A stretch of 64,000 bases of DNA, from assembly GCA_003952965.2 (NCBI GenBank), contig CM025856.1:12037082-12101081 (forward strand), read 5' to 3'. The notes below the pieces were generated by a model. It worked only from the letters and a program-made list of their open reading frames with translations. It had not been told where the DNA came from and searched no databases. This document shows, piece after piece, positions 11,464 to 24,160 of this stretch (its first letter is position 1; every line of letters begins with the position of its first letter). The stretch is from Morella rubra (taxonomy: Eukaryota > Streptophyta > Magnoliopsida > Fagales > Myricaceae). Made by a program: the position numbers and the translations under genes.

Positions 11464-14400
11464 ATGCACCGTGTGGGTAGCGCTGGAAACACGAACAATT
11501 CAAGTCGCCCTCGCAAGGAGAAGAGGTTAACATACGTGTTGAACGATGCTGATGACACAAAGGTGAATTGTTTTTCTTTTGCTTTCTCTCTCCCTCTCTC
11601 TCTCTCACTCTATTTTTGTTGTTTGTTTTTTTTTAAGACATCCACTCCAAGTTTTATGTTTTTCTGTCTTTTTTCCTCCTTCCCTCCTTTTGTGGTCAAA
11701 GAGTGACCTTCATTTGATTCAGGTCAGAGAAAACTAAGTAAAACTGGAGATTTTTTTTTCTTATAAATAAACTCTGGTTATGAATTGAAAGGTTTTTGAG
11801 CAAATAAATTTGTCATTGATATCATGCTGGTATTATTTTTTGTTCGTTGGCTTCTTTATGGTGATTCCGTGATGCGATGCTTAACTCCTGAGTTTTATCT
11901 GAGTTTCCTGTAATTCAGATAAGAGAGAAGGCCCTTCTTGTATCCCCACCAAAGAAGGTGTTACTCATTCTCATTTTTTCATCTCTGTAATTTAATTCAA
12001 TTTGAACTGAATATGTTGTTTCTTCTTCAAGCAACACATAATTATATTACTGGAAAGTATGTTATGAGAAGCCAGCTAATCAGAAGTGTATAACTGTACT
12101 CCATTAATATTTTGTTGCTTATAACCACGGATGTATCTATGAAGTTATATATTTATGGGTTATACTGGGTTGATGAATATCCGGCTATACTTTTTTACAA
12201 TTCTATTCAGCTAAATTGTATGCTTTTCAATTTTATCTTGTTTCCTTGTTTAAGCTGTTCCTGCAAGGGGATGGCCTTAGACCATGGCTTTTGGTTGGTC
12301 TAGGCATCATAGTGTTTCTTTTTTTGTGCACTGCAGAAAAATTGGTGTGCATTGCTTTAGCTTAGGCACCAGTTTTATCCCATTGTTGAAATACCTTCTG
12401 CCTTACTTTTAAAACTTAGAAAATTTTCATGTGACAAAGATGGTAAAAGGTTAACTTGAATACCATTTTAAGGAGTTGGTAGTCACTAGTTTGTGCTTTC
12501 TCTTGAAGAATTTCCACACCTCTTTTCCATGTTGTAAGTTCATTTGAAAATTAAACGTCTTCTTGAACAGTTTAGTCACAACATTGTCATACCTTTTACT
12601 TAGGCATATCCCAATACATTAAGTGTTCATCCTTGTGCTTCCAACTCCCTTGTTCCGCACGCAGTTAAAATATATTATTTCCTGAATTTTTGGCGGGTAT
12701 GGTGATAGCCTCGATACTGTGAATTGGGTAACAGATTCTAACATTAATGCATTTTGTGATATTTCTCTGTACACAGCATTCGGCAGGTGTGAATTGCTTG
12801 GCTGTGTTGAAGTCACCAGGATCTGATGGTTGTGATTACCTCTTCACGGGGAGTCGTGATGGCACACTTAAAAGATGGCGTTTGATGGAAGATGCAGCTA
12901 CCTGCTCTACTACTTTCGAGTCTCATGTGGACTGGGTACTGTTTGCGTCTTTCCTGTCTTTTTCAGTTCTTATGTCTTTACTACGAATTGTTTGTTACGA
13001 CAAAAAATCATTTGATGCTTCATTTGTGACGGTTGTTATCTGGTAATGTAGAAACTTCAGAGTTTCTTCTAAGCTAAGCTGTAGATTGGGGGTGAAAAGG
13101 AGCTAATATCAAGATATTACTCTTCAGCAGAAACCGAGATCCATAATTGGCTGTTAGACCTGAGTAGGCATGCTATAATAGGGAGAAGAATAATGGAAAA
13201 AGTATCAGCCCTGCCAGAGCAGAATGAAAAAGAAGAAAAAAAGAGTACTAGACGTGCGAATGTCTCATGCATAAGTCATTTTTGATTTCTGGACTTTCAG
13301 GTCTTAGTTGAAATCCACAGTGGGAAAAGGAAAATAGAGAGGAGTGCATGCCATTAAACATTATCATTTGTTCTCGTTTGGCATTTCAGTTGTGATATAA
13401 CATTATAGCTTTTCTAGCTTTATAATATTAGCTCATTATCCTGCTTTTAGTATATTCACTGCATAATTTACAGCTGAATATATGGGGAATGTCTCTGGTG
13501 CAGGTTAATGACGCTGTCCTGGCAGGTGATAATACACTTGTTTCATGTTCCTCTGATACGACCCTTAAGGTTGTTAATTTGATCATTTGTGTTAGTTTTG
13601 TAGTTTCTGCATCATCTTTGACTGTCATTTTGTGGACTGACACTGTTATTTGTTCTAATACTTGTGATGAAACACCAGACGTGGAACTGTTTGTCTGAGG
13701 GAACATGTACAAGGACTCTCCGTCGACACTCTGACTATGTTACTTGTCTTGCTGCAGCTGAAAAAAATGTAAATTCTTTGTCAAAGTTTTTTGTGAAACT
13801 AATTATCTACATTGATGAAAGGTTCCTATCAGTGCGCCTGATATAGTCCTACCTTCAAATTCAGTATGGCAGTACAAACTGTGCTTGAGCAGTTATGAAA
13901 AGTCATCTTCTGATCCTTTTATAGTGTCATGCATTTTAGAGCAATATTGTTGCCTCTGGTGGCCTTGGAGGGGAGGTTTTCGTATGGGATCTTGAGGCTG
14001 CACTTGTTCCAATCTCAAAGTCTGGCGATGCAATGGAAGATGATTGTTCAAATGATATCAATGGATCTGGGAATTCATTACCGATTACAAGTTTACGTAC
14101 TATTAGCTCAAGCAACAGCATTTCTGCGCACACAAATCAGTCCCATGGATATGTTCCGATTGCTGCCAAAGGCCATAAGGAGTCAGTTTATGCATTGGCA
14201 ATGAACGATAGTGGTACACTTTTGGTCTCCGGTGGGACTGAGAAGGTATATTCTGATGTTTATGGCAACTGTTACATTTGTTGTCTGAGTCATCACAGTG
14301 CAATAAATTATTGTAGGTGTTTGTCTACATACATGCATTGAATTGGCTCTGACATCTTTTATCATTAGTCCAAGCTTGTTTTATCTCATTTTCACATTTT

Positions 14401-17400
14401 TCTCTAGGTTGTTCGTGTTTGGGACCCAAGAACTGGTTCCAAGACTATGAAACTTCGAGGTCATACAGATAACATTAGGGTTCTGCTTCTGGATTCTACT
14501 GGAAGGTATGTTTGATGTTGTCTGCAGTATTTCTTTAATATATGCTGAAGTTGTTGGTAAAATTTCATATCAATTTTTTGTTCTATCTTGAATCTGGCAA
14601 CTTCACCATTTGGTATCTGTGACGTGATAGGATCAGGGAAATTATGTTTGACTGATGAAACTGAATTTATTGATCGTCTCTTATCCTTGATTGGACTTAA
14701 CTAGATGTATCTCAACTTTAGTTAATCTTGTGAAACTGCAACAATCCTTCCATACAAAATTTCTTTCATACAACTCGCAAACTCACATGCATATCCAATT
14801 GGTACTTTCGAAACCGAATGTTTGTCGCGAAAACATCCTGAGTGGATGTTGTGTATTTACCACATGGATATACGTTGTATTTCATCCTATTTTTTGCTTT
14901 TGCAATTTGCTAATGATTTTGGGTAGCTACATTGTTGCAGACTCTGCTTATCGGGATCTTCTGATTCTATGATCAGGTATCTCACACCTATGTGTTTTCT
15001 GTTAAATCTATTCAGAGTGTGTAAGCATACAACCTTGTAGTTTTGTAAGGACTTGTCCTTTAGTTGGAGATAACTAATTATAGAACTTCCCTTGATAGAC
15101 TCTGGGATCTTGGTCAGCAGCGATGTGTGCATTCCTATGCAGTGCATACGGATTCTGTTTGGGCACTTGCTAGCACTCCAACATTTAGTCATGTTTATAG
15201 TGGCGGGAGAGACCTTTCTGTGAGTAAAGTTCTCTTGTATAAACTCTCTATTCAAACAATTCTTGTTATCTAGTTCTTCTTGAATGTCTTTTGCTATTTA
15301 GCTTTGATGTCCCTGTTCTGTTTATACTCGCAGTTATACTTGACAGACTTGGCAACAAGAGAGAGTCTTTTGCTTTGCACAGGGGAACACCCCATTCTGC
15401 AATTGGCTTTGCATGACGATAGTATTTGGGTAGCAACCACAGATTCTTCCGTTAATAGGTGGCCTGCAGAAGGACGAAACCCTCAGAAAGTCTTTCAAAG
15501 AGGCGGTTCTTTCTTAGCTGGAAATTTATCCTTTTCACGAGCAAGGGTTTCTTTAGAGGGATCTACACCTGTGCGTAATTTTCTCTGTTTCTCTGTAATT
15601 GTATTGATTTACTGATTTTTTGTGTCTTAGGTGATTTTGGCACTGCTATTTCTATATTCTGAAGTCTTTTTTTTTTTTTTTTTTTTTTTCTGGTCTTTTA
15701 TTCTGAGTTCGTTTCTTTTAGGGATTTGCATGTTAGGACTTGGTCTTACTGTTCTATGGCTCATAGCGGTGCTTGTTTTTTGTGATTGTTTATAGGTTCC
15801 TGTTTACAAAGAACCAACAGTTACCATTCCTGGAACTCCTGGAATAGTGCAGCATGAAATTTTGAATAATAGAAGGAATGTTTTGACCAAGGTAATCATG
15901 ATAACTCATCTTATTTTACTATGATAAATATCTTTTTTTTTTAATTTTGTCTTTGGTTTTGATACCATATGTAATACTCTCTAAATTAGACCTTGTAAGT
16001 CAACATCTCTTGTTAACAGGATACTGCTGGTTCAGTGAAGCTGTGGGAGATCACGAGGGGCATTGTGGTTGAGGATTATGGAAAGGTTCCCACTTGTTCT
16101 TTTTGTATGTATTTTTGTCTGACTGAAATGACATGATTGTTGACATGGCATTAATGCCTGATTGCATGAGGACCCGGTTAGTTTTACTTGTCAGTTGCAA
16201 TATCTTTTAAATGATACTAATTAGCAAAGTTCATATTGGAACAACTCGATTAGCATGTGTTCATCGATTATCTGTATTCCAGGTGTCATTTGAGGAGAAA
16301 AAGGAAGAGCTATTTGAGATGGTATAATTTCTCTGAAATAGCCTACATTAGAGACATTCTAGTTTCACCTGGACACTTCTGAATATTTTTTATCATAATT
16401 TTTGTACTTCTTCAGGTAAGCATTCCTGCGTGGTTCACTGTTGATACCAGGCTTGGAAGTTTATCTATCCATCTGGATACCCCACAATGCTTTTCGGCTG
16501 AGATGTACTCTGCTGACCTTAACATTGTTGGGAAACCTGAGGACGATAAGGTATGGTCATTTCAAATCAAAGGTTTTGTTGTTGAAAGCTTGTCTTTTCT
16601 GTATGTTTTCTAGAAGCTTATGCTGTGGTACTTGTATTTTTGCAGGTTAATCTAGCGAGAGAAACCCTTAAAGGACTCCTGGCTCATTGGTTGGCCAAAA
16701 GAAAGCAAAGATTTGGATCCCAGCCTTCAGCCAATGGGGATCTGTTATCTGGGAAGGAAGTTAGCCATAGAAGTCATACCCATTCAAGAATTGAGGTTGA
16801 TGGTAATGCCGAGAATGATGCAATGGTGTATCCTCCATTTGAATTTTCAACTATCTCCCCTCCTTCCGTCATTACTGAGGGTTCTCATGGAGGTCCATGG
16901 AGAAAGAAAATTACTGATTTAGATGGAACTGAAGATGAGAAGGACTTCCCTTTCTGGTGTCTGGACTGTGTATTAAATAATCGCCTTCCTCCCAGAGAAA
17001 ATACCAAGTAAAGTTCCAACTCACAGTAATGCACTTTTTTCTGTTTATTTTTCTCCTCGGGGTGGTTGAATTACTTGCAAGAATATTTGCCTATATGTAA
17101 CTGTGTTTTTATTGTTGCTGTTGCGTGTTTGGATGTTTCCTGGTCCTTTCTATTGAGTATTCCCTTAATTTACGAGAAATATCTGGCAAATAAATGGCTA
17201 TCCTTTTAGGAAGTGTATCTGTTTGCTTATCTACGTTTTCTGCATGAAGCACTATGGGAGTCTAGCATACTGTTCTGCTAGGACCTAGTAAACCTACATG
17301 GGATTATGATTCTTGTACAAGCTTGAGAAATTGACAGTTGGCTAACTCACTGTCTTGAGGATTCTGCTGCTTGTTTCCTTGGGATGCAATTCATTCTTAT

Positions 17401-19666
17401 TCTCTGGTTTTGTTTTAGAAGACGTGCTCATGTTCTTGTTTAGCTGGTTTTCGAAAAAACCGAAAAAATGGTCTTCAAATTTTGTATTTTACAGGTAGAA
17501 TCTCATTGTTCTGAAAGAGTGCAATTATTAACTTCTCTTAAAGAGATAATTAGCCAAGTGAAGCAATTTTTTTCTTATCAAAATTGTTATTTATGCAATA
17601 GGTGCAGCTTTTATCTACATCCATGTGAAGGTTCGGCTATCCAGATCCTGACACAAGGAAAACTAAGTGCACCTCGTATATTGAGGATTCAAAAAGTAAG
17701 TTTTTGTGACTCCTGATGGTGAACAGCCAATAGGTTTCACCTTCATATTAGTGGCTTGGGCTTTTTCTGTCTGACAAGACGTATCTATTTGAATTTTGGA
17801 TGCAGTAGTAAAACAATATTGGAATCTGCATACTGTTTTACATCTGTTTCAGAAACATTTTGCTTATACGTGAAGCAAAGGCATTGTGGTGTTTCTAAAT
17901 GTCTGAACAGTAATTATCAATCCAAATGTTGTTCTAAAAGCCTGTCCTGTGTGGGCATGGCTCTATGCAGAAATGCGTATGTATTGCTAATTTGACATAT
18001 GTTGTCTGTATGCAATTGTCTCTGATTTATTGTCGAAAGCACCAACCTTCTTATGTTGTGTCAATGTTTCCAATTGATATTTAATGATGAGCATCTCCTG
18101 AATGGTCTGGAGAATCAATTTTGAGCTATGGGTGGGTTTTGCTTTGTTAATGCAGGTAATTAACTATGTTGTAGAAAAGATGCTTCTTGACAAACCAGTG
18201 GATAGTGTAAATCCTGATGGAGCATTTGCTCCCGGACTTGTTGGAGGGCAGTTACCGCATTCAGTGGTTGGAGATGGGTCTTTTCGGCCTGGGTTGAAGA
18301 CTTGGCAAAAGCTTAAACCTGCTATTGAGATATTGTGCAATAATCAGGCAAGTGAATCTACAGTTTGGATGCTGGAAATGAACTTTTTGATCAGGTTCTG
18401 GCTACTGATAAACATTTGATGCTGGAAATGTTAACGGAATTCAAACATGCAAAAGATTAATATAGAAAACAACAAAGAACATGCCTTGATAAATGTTGTT
18501 CTGGAAATTCTATGCTCTTTCCAATTGAGATGTCCTCTTTGATTTTGGAACTATGTCTCAATATTTGTTACTTCTAAGTAGGGGAAAGGGGGAATCGTAA
18601 GTCTGTGCTCTAGGTGATAATAGGAGAAAGTGAGTTATATTATATTTATGCCCTTAACTTTCAAAATGGGCAAATATGTTTAGTTATATCTTGTGCCTAA
18701 AAAAAACACGTAAACTTGGTTTTGATTGAAGTGATTGTCTCTGTTTCACAAGTTCTAGAATCATACCCTGCACCGTCTTTGTTTTCAACCCATTTACGTT
18801 GTATCTTCATAACTTATTAAACAGTTGTTTCACTGTGACCATGCAGCGTAATGTTCTTAGAAAGGAATCTCGTGTGTTCATATTTCCTTTTCCAGGCTCT
18901 CACTTATCCTTCCTTTGATGATATGGAATATCTATGGCCATTCTTTGTTCCATAGTTTGTGTCCTTCTAAACCAGTTGTTTGTCTCATGAACTAAATGCT
19001 GGAGTCCTGAATGAAGTATGGACCAATCTTATATTAAACTTAGTTATAACCCTATCCCCTTTTAATATTTTTCATGTGGTATACTCTAATTTGTTTTGTT
19101 TTCTATTGTGAATATACCCTTATCCTAAAAGTTTAAATTGAAAGAAAGAGATAAATTTTATTATTTGAATTATATTCTCTAACACTCTTCCTCATGTGTG
19201 GGTCGGACTCTCTTTTTATTGGTAGGCCCAACACATGCAATTTTTAATTGAAATTGGGGTGAAGTGTGAAGTCAAGTCTCGAATTCAGGATCTTGGCTCA
19301 TATACCATGTAAATTTATCACTTATCCTAAAAGCTTAAGCTGATAGGAAGAGATAAATTTTATAATTTGAATTATATTCTCTAACATCTATATTCTCAAA
19401 CTCTTATTTATTTTCCCTTGTTAGTATTTTTATTTTGTCAAGTCCATGGATTGAATCCCAATACTCAAGCTATGTCACATCCGCACACAATCTAATCATC
19501 TTATTTCGAGTTAAATGCAGTGTTTATAAAGCTAGTTGATAGGAGAAACTATTTTGCTCTTTTTCAGGTCTTGTCCCCAGACATGAGCTTAGCCACAGTG
19601 CGGGCTTATATATGGAAGAAATCTGAGGACCTTATTCTCAATTATAGAGTGGTCCAGGGCAGGTGA
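11464..19666 (+). CDS. WDR48: WD40 repeat protein, WDR48/UAF1 orthologue
   Basis: WD40 scaffold of the WDR48 (UAF1) family. In animals UAF1 activates USP1/12/46 deubiquitinases; the Arabidopsis member is At3g05090. I assemble 17 coding exons: 11464-11562, 12777-12935, 13504-13569, 13679-13768, 13940-14245, 14408-14505, 14941-14976, 15099-15219, 15334-15570, 15796-15891, 16020-16085, 16283-16321, 16416-16550, 16646-17007, 17602-17695, 18156-18347 and 19568-19666. They give 764 aa in one continuous frame, the usual plant length. Residues 35-430 form the propeller, with blades such as [46 protein letters not shown] and [15 protein letters not shown]. Residues about 475-764 are the DUF3337 C-terminal region, with [13 protein letters not shown] and the closing [20 protein letters not shown]. 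The start has an in-frame basic N-terminus, [20 protein letters not shown]. Intron 16 uses a GC donor. There is no internal stop, so the gene looks functional. Confidence 0.95.
18348..19567 (+). other. GC-AG intron in the WD40 gene
   Basis: The exon ends AATAATCAG and the intron begins gcaagtg, a perfect CAG/GCAAGT non-canonical donor. The acceptor is tttttcag before GTCTTGTCC. Only this junction keeps the conserved reading [18 protein letters not shown]. Using the GT four bases downstream shifts the frame and gives an unrelated sequence. Confidence 0.85.
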
Positions 19667-20610
19667 CTCGTGTGACAGCCAGAGGTGTGTACTATTGTAA
19701 TGTTATTGCTGCCTTTTTTTGGGTTCTGCACACCCCCGCTTTCTCTCTCCCCTCAATTACTATTTTTTTAGTGCAATATTCATTGCTTGTGAAAACTAAG
19801 GGACAAGTTCTGGCGTCTGGAAAACATTCTCTCAAAACAATCTCAGGAAGACGAGAGCAGAGGAGATGGTTTTTCTAATTGATATATGCAACCTTTTCCT
19901 GGTGTGAGAAAGGGTTTCACTTGATTCAATGCTGATAAACAAGTTCGGGTGTTAGTATGTATTGTTTAGTAGAAGACAGAACTTAACTGCAAGGGTTTTT
20001 AGAATGAGGTTTTCCTCTCTCTCTCTCTCTGCGCCCCAGGCTCCCTCCCACCAGACAAAAGAGAAAACAAGAGAGAATGGAAAAGAAATTTTAAATGTGT
20101 TTGGGGTTCTCAGTACAAACCTGATAAGTTGTTTGCTTGCTCTGCATGGCCTAGCCTATGTGTCTTAGCAATTTTAAGTGTTGTTACTGATACTTGCAGG
20201 TGATCTTGTGGTTGTGTAAAATGCTGGGAAATATGATTCTTCACGGACTTAAAAGGTTTGTAAATTTGGAAAATCAATTGATTGCCGGATATAGCCACAA
20301 CCTCCAAATGCGCCGAGAAGTTTTTGGTTCGTAGTTTCCCTCCTGTCACGCAAGCTCTCTTTCACCGGACGGTGCAAGGATGTCATAGACCCGGGTCTTG
20401 CATGCAGAAATGGAAGGGTCTGTGTCTGGAGAAGAAGGGAAGTACTTTTGGAACTTTCCTGAGCAGCCAAGTTTAGAGATATTATTGTGTCCAAAGCTTC
20501 GTAGATGTCTATGGTGATTAGTGATTACATACATAGTCATAGAAACTCCGTTGTGAAGTTGATTTATTGAATTGGTTTCTTTTTGGAAATAAAATGTCTC
20601 ATGTCGCAAG
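19667..20610 (+). other. 3' untranslated/downstream region of the WD40 gene
   Basis: No further conserved coding sequence follows the TGA at 19664-19666. The region holds a CT dinucleotide run (20013-20030) and a canonical polyadenylation hexamer at 20588-20593. The 3' end could also lie earlier; transcript data would decide. Confidence 0.45.
20588..20593 (+). terminator. Candidate polyadenylation signal AATAAA
   Basis: Exact aataaa followed by a T-rich stretch (20610-20645), 0.9 kb after the WD40 stop codon. A hexamer alone is weak evidence in plants. Confidence 0.35.
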
Positions 20611-21589
20611 TTAATTGTTTGACTCATATTTCTTGATATTTTCCCCCCATTGTGCTTATCTCGTATGAAATTTTTTCCGCTAAGGTACTACCAAACAATA
20701 TTCTGTAGCTGCCGAAAATTGGTTAAAAAGCCATATGGTACCAAGACCATTGTTGTGTTTTGTTCTTATAATTTAGTTGAAATAGCGTTCCGCACCGTCT
20801 AATTAGCACCTCAAGCTACAAATCTTCAGACATTGTACTTCAAATTACCATAAGTTCACATTATGATTGTCGGCTTTTTCTTCTTCTTCTTTAATGGTGT
20901 GATTTTAATTTGAGGTCGAAAATGTACCTTTATTAATAATTTGTAGTGTAAATTACAAAAACCTGCAAGGGTGCAAACTATGAATTTTTTTATTATGTAG
21001 TTTTAATAATTTAATTTTGAGTTAATGATCTTTTTTGTCTTTTGGTTTTACACTCTTTTAAAAATTAGTCCCCAAGCTTTCAATATGAACTGGTGATTAG
21101 TCTTTGGATTTGTCTGTTTTATCAAGAAAGTCTTTCTATTAGTTTTAAATCAAACCGATTAGGTGGCTGTATTTGAAGTTAATGGAAGGAGACTGAAGAA
21201 TTGTATTGATAAAATTAAAAGACTTAGAGACAGACTAACGAACTGGTGATTAAAGTAAAAATTAGGACATTTTTTTTTCTTTTTTCCAAAGGTGTAAAAC
21301 TCTCGAACTAAAAAGTTGTTTGCGGTTTGATTTCTTTAGATGTCCATCCAGTGTGATGGGCATTGAATGCGTATTAGTTGTGTTTTGTGCATCTGGCAAA
21401 CGGAGGGGTATGTGGGGTGGGTAGGCAGGCAGGCATCGTGTTGGCAGCTATCAGTTTGTTCTGGCGGTCAGAGATGTTCATGCTCAAGCTCGGGCTTGAG
21501 TTTAGGCCCAGCGATTTTGAGGAAATAGTATTGGGCTAAATAGTGTAGCTACTCTAAGTTCTTTAGGTTGTATTTGAGTGTTGAAATTT

Positions 21590-21780
21590 TAGGAGTTTAA
21601 AATTTTAAAGTATTGAAATTGATTGAAAAGTAAATAGAGATAGTTTGAATGAATTTTTTATATTTATTTAATGAAAAGTAATGATTTGATGGGAGAGAGA
21701 GATTATATTATAATTTTTTATTATGTTAAAATTTTAAAAGACCTACAGTTTCATAAAACAAACACACCTTTACTTTGATG
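21590..21780. repeat. Dispersed repeat fragment, related to 44.4-44.6 kb
   Basis: The block containing gtttgaatgaattttttata, then ttatttaatgaaaagtaatg and a gagagag stretch, is matched with scattered mismatches by sequence at about 44,480-44,560. The latter lies within an insertion in a MITE-like element. This suggests a low-copy, AT-rich mobile or non-autonomous repeat. Ends and target duplications were not resolved. Confidence 0.55.
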
Positions 21781-23022
21781 AGAAATTTATGCCACATATA
21801 TCTCCAATACAACATGAGAGGACCGGTTACATTTTTGGACCATTCTTTCTTCTTTATTTTATCCCCCTAGACAAGAGAAACTTTCATTAATCAACAAATT
21901 AGGCCTTGAACCACAAAGACCACCATGGCCATGGGTCGGTTCCTGGACAATAAGAGGCTAAGCTATATATATGTCTTAAATATATTCTGAAACGTAATTT
22001 TGATTCCTCTGTTTTCTTCTTGCAGAAATCGAGCCTAATAGTGAGTATTTTTTTTAAAATTTCCAGATATTTAATTTTCTGATGCTTCAAACTTGATTGG
22101 ATGGAGAACAACTTAAAAAAAAAAAAAATTATTTTTGAAAATAAGAAAAGTTTCAACGTCCAAATATACAAGAATGACCACAGAAAAATTCTTAACCACC
22201 GGAGTGAAAAGGATATGGTAAAAAGAGCCAAAAGTTGGAGAATTTAATGGGTTTGCGCTGCAATTTTACTCCGATGTTGATAATTTCGCCTTGTTTCGTT
22301 CACGTCCATAGAAAAATTCTTTCAGATTTGGTCGTATTGTCTTTGGCACACGCATAGGACCACCAACAATATAAGACAGAGACAACTCACAATCCCCGCG
22401 ATATTTTTCGATGTTACGGTATGGGGAATGTGATCCCAAACCCCTGCCCTGATTCTTTAGTGCACTAGGTACGTTGCTAAAAACTTGGTCATAGTCGCTG
22501 CTTTTACTATTTGCTTACATATTTTTTTTTCCATGCATATTAGCAAAATGATCCCAACAATTATTTATTTCACTTCGCGTTTTCAATAAATTTCAAATTC
22601 CCAACCTGAAAAGCCATCAAGAGCGTCCAAGCTCAACAAATTGGATGAGGCCTGAGGGATTATTCTATATAGTACTGTTATTGATTATATGCTTGCGTTT
22701 CTCTATCTCATGCAACCAGTCTTCCCTTGGGCCAACAGGCAAATTCTCTCTCAGTAGTTTTACAGTTTCGTTATTGATATGCAACTGTTTGTTATGTCGA
22801 GATTCTCTCGTATTTGCTACTCGAATCGGATAATTCAATTTAAAAAGAAAAAGAAAATAGACACGGTATATAAGTTCTACAACTATTTAGTATGTTCTTA
22901 TTAATTTTAACTGTGAACATTAGATCGACAGGAAAGTGGAGGGATATATATCCTCTTTCCATCTTATTACGCGCGAGAGTTTTCTTTGAGTTTGAGTGAT
23001 TGGCTAGAATAAGAAGATGAAT

Positions 23023-23160
23023 AGGTGAAATGCGTTAAATGCCGTTCCGAAATTAGAATCAAAAGTAAAGGACTCGAAAAGAGGTGAAGTGCATTTAATG
23101 CCGTTCCGAATCAATATCATCCGAACAAAAGTAAAGGATTCGGAAAGAGGTGATAATAGG
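23023..23160. repeat. 59-bp tandem repeat upstream of the PES gene
   Basis: Two full units (23023-23081 and 23082 to about 23147) and the start of a third (23148). Each begins aggtga and contains taatgccgttccga/taaatgccgttccga and aaaagtaaagga. The third start diverges after aggtgataat. It lies about 450-570 bp before the proposed untranslated first exon of the next gene. Confidence 0.8.
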
Positions 23161-23589
23161 CTGCAAATATTTGGTTAACATCATAAATATTTGGTTTGTA
23201 TAATGCAATCTTACGGTAATTGAACGCGACACTGATTAGTTAGCAAATCTATTTCTGTTGATCTTTAACGGGATGCAAGCCTGACTTACTGAGTTCTCAC
23301 TTTTACGGTTCATGGGTGTTCGTAGGACAAACTGTCCCACATAATTGGCTTGCAGGTTTTTGTTTTGTTCTTTTTTCTCTGCACAAAGCAAGGGTTGGAG
23401 TTAAACTGGATCGTCGAGTTTACGGCCACTCCTTTATTTTTCCGGTCATTTTCACTTCAAGTTGAGCTGGCATGAAGTCTTCCAGTTTTTCTGGGAAGTA
23501 ATCCCTCCTTCCGTCCTTCGAACCGATAGAGACAGACAGTGGCATTCCTGCAATACACCACGACCGCAGGCCTAATCATCTAATATTTT

Positions 23590-23748
23590 GATCTCCAAGC
23601 CGACTATAAAGTGTCTCTCAGTTCAAAACTGCACCTGCCAAGAACCAATGTCACATGTGTGGCCATGCATAACCAGAGAAAGCAAAAGCTTGTGGACAGC
23701 AAAACCCATCTCTCTGTCGCCCGTCAGAAGCACTCAGACCCACATGAG
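23590..23748 (+). other. Probable 5' untranslated exon of the PES gene
   Basis: Upstream exon ending cacatgag before a gtaatat donor at 23749. It pairs with the acceptor cattgcttgtag ending at 24155, five bases before ATG 24161. The 5' boundary is not determinable from sequence. The exon carries a 77-codon open frame (from 23611) that is not in frame with the main protein after splicing in any obvious way. Confidence 0.5.
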
Positions 23749-24160
23749 GTAATATTCCACAGTCTAGCTAAACTCCAAAACTCAAGTCTTCCAGAACTAA
23801 GTTGTGTTTTCGTCCCTTTATTCTCATTTATCTTTACATGGTAAATGTTTCATGGATGGTTCTCATATTTAATGTTTTGCATTTAGCTTCGACATATTTG
23901 CTGATAGATAAGAACTCCAGGAAAACATGAGCTAGAAGTTAACATTCTGGTTTTATACCCAGTTTTGCAACTTTGAATTGTGTTACTAGACATAATAGGC
24001 GAGCGTTTCATTAAGAGCAATTTAAGGAACTCTTTTACCGAAAATTATTCTTTATTTAAGATCTTCTTACGTGCGCTTCTTGTTGAAGAGAGAAAAGAAG
24101 TCTTTCAGTTGGTGAATATTGAAACAAAATCTAATTATACTGCCATTGCTTGTAGTGGCT

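Larger units (their letters stand above)
20611..23589. other. Intergenic spacer between WD40 gene and PES gene
   Basis: About 3 kb with no supported gene. The open frames are short and lack recognisable motifs. It contains a dispersed repeat near 21.6 kb and a 59-bp tandem repeat near 23.05 kb, both listed separately. The last few hundred bases before 23590 presumably hold the promoter of the downstream gene. Confidence 0.55.

Noticed and set aside
11939..11958. Possible extra coding exon between the first two WD40-gene exons (aagagagaaggcccttcttg)
   Set aside because: The two flanking exons join in phase 0 to give the conserved [12 protein letters not shown]. Adding this segment interrupts a conserved junction.
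24119..24160. Upstream ATG adding 14 residues to PES
   Set aside because: It lies before a good acceptor (cattgcttgtag) and would be in the leader intron. The N-terminus from 24161 looks like a plastid transit peptide.
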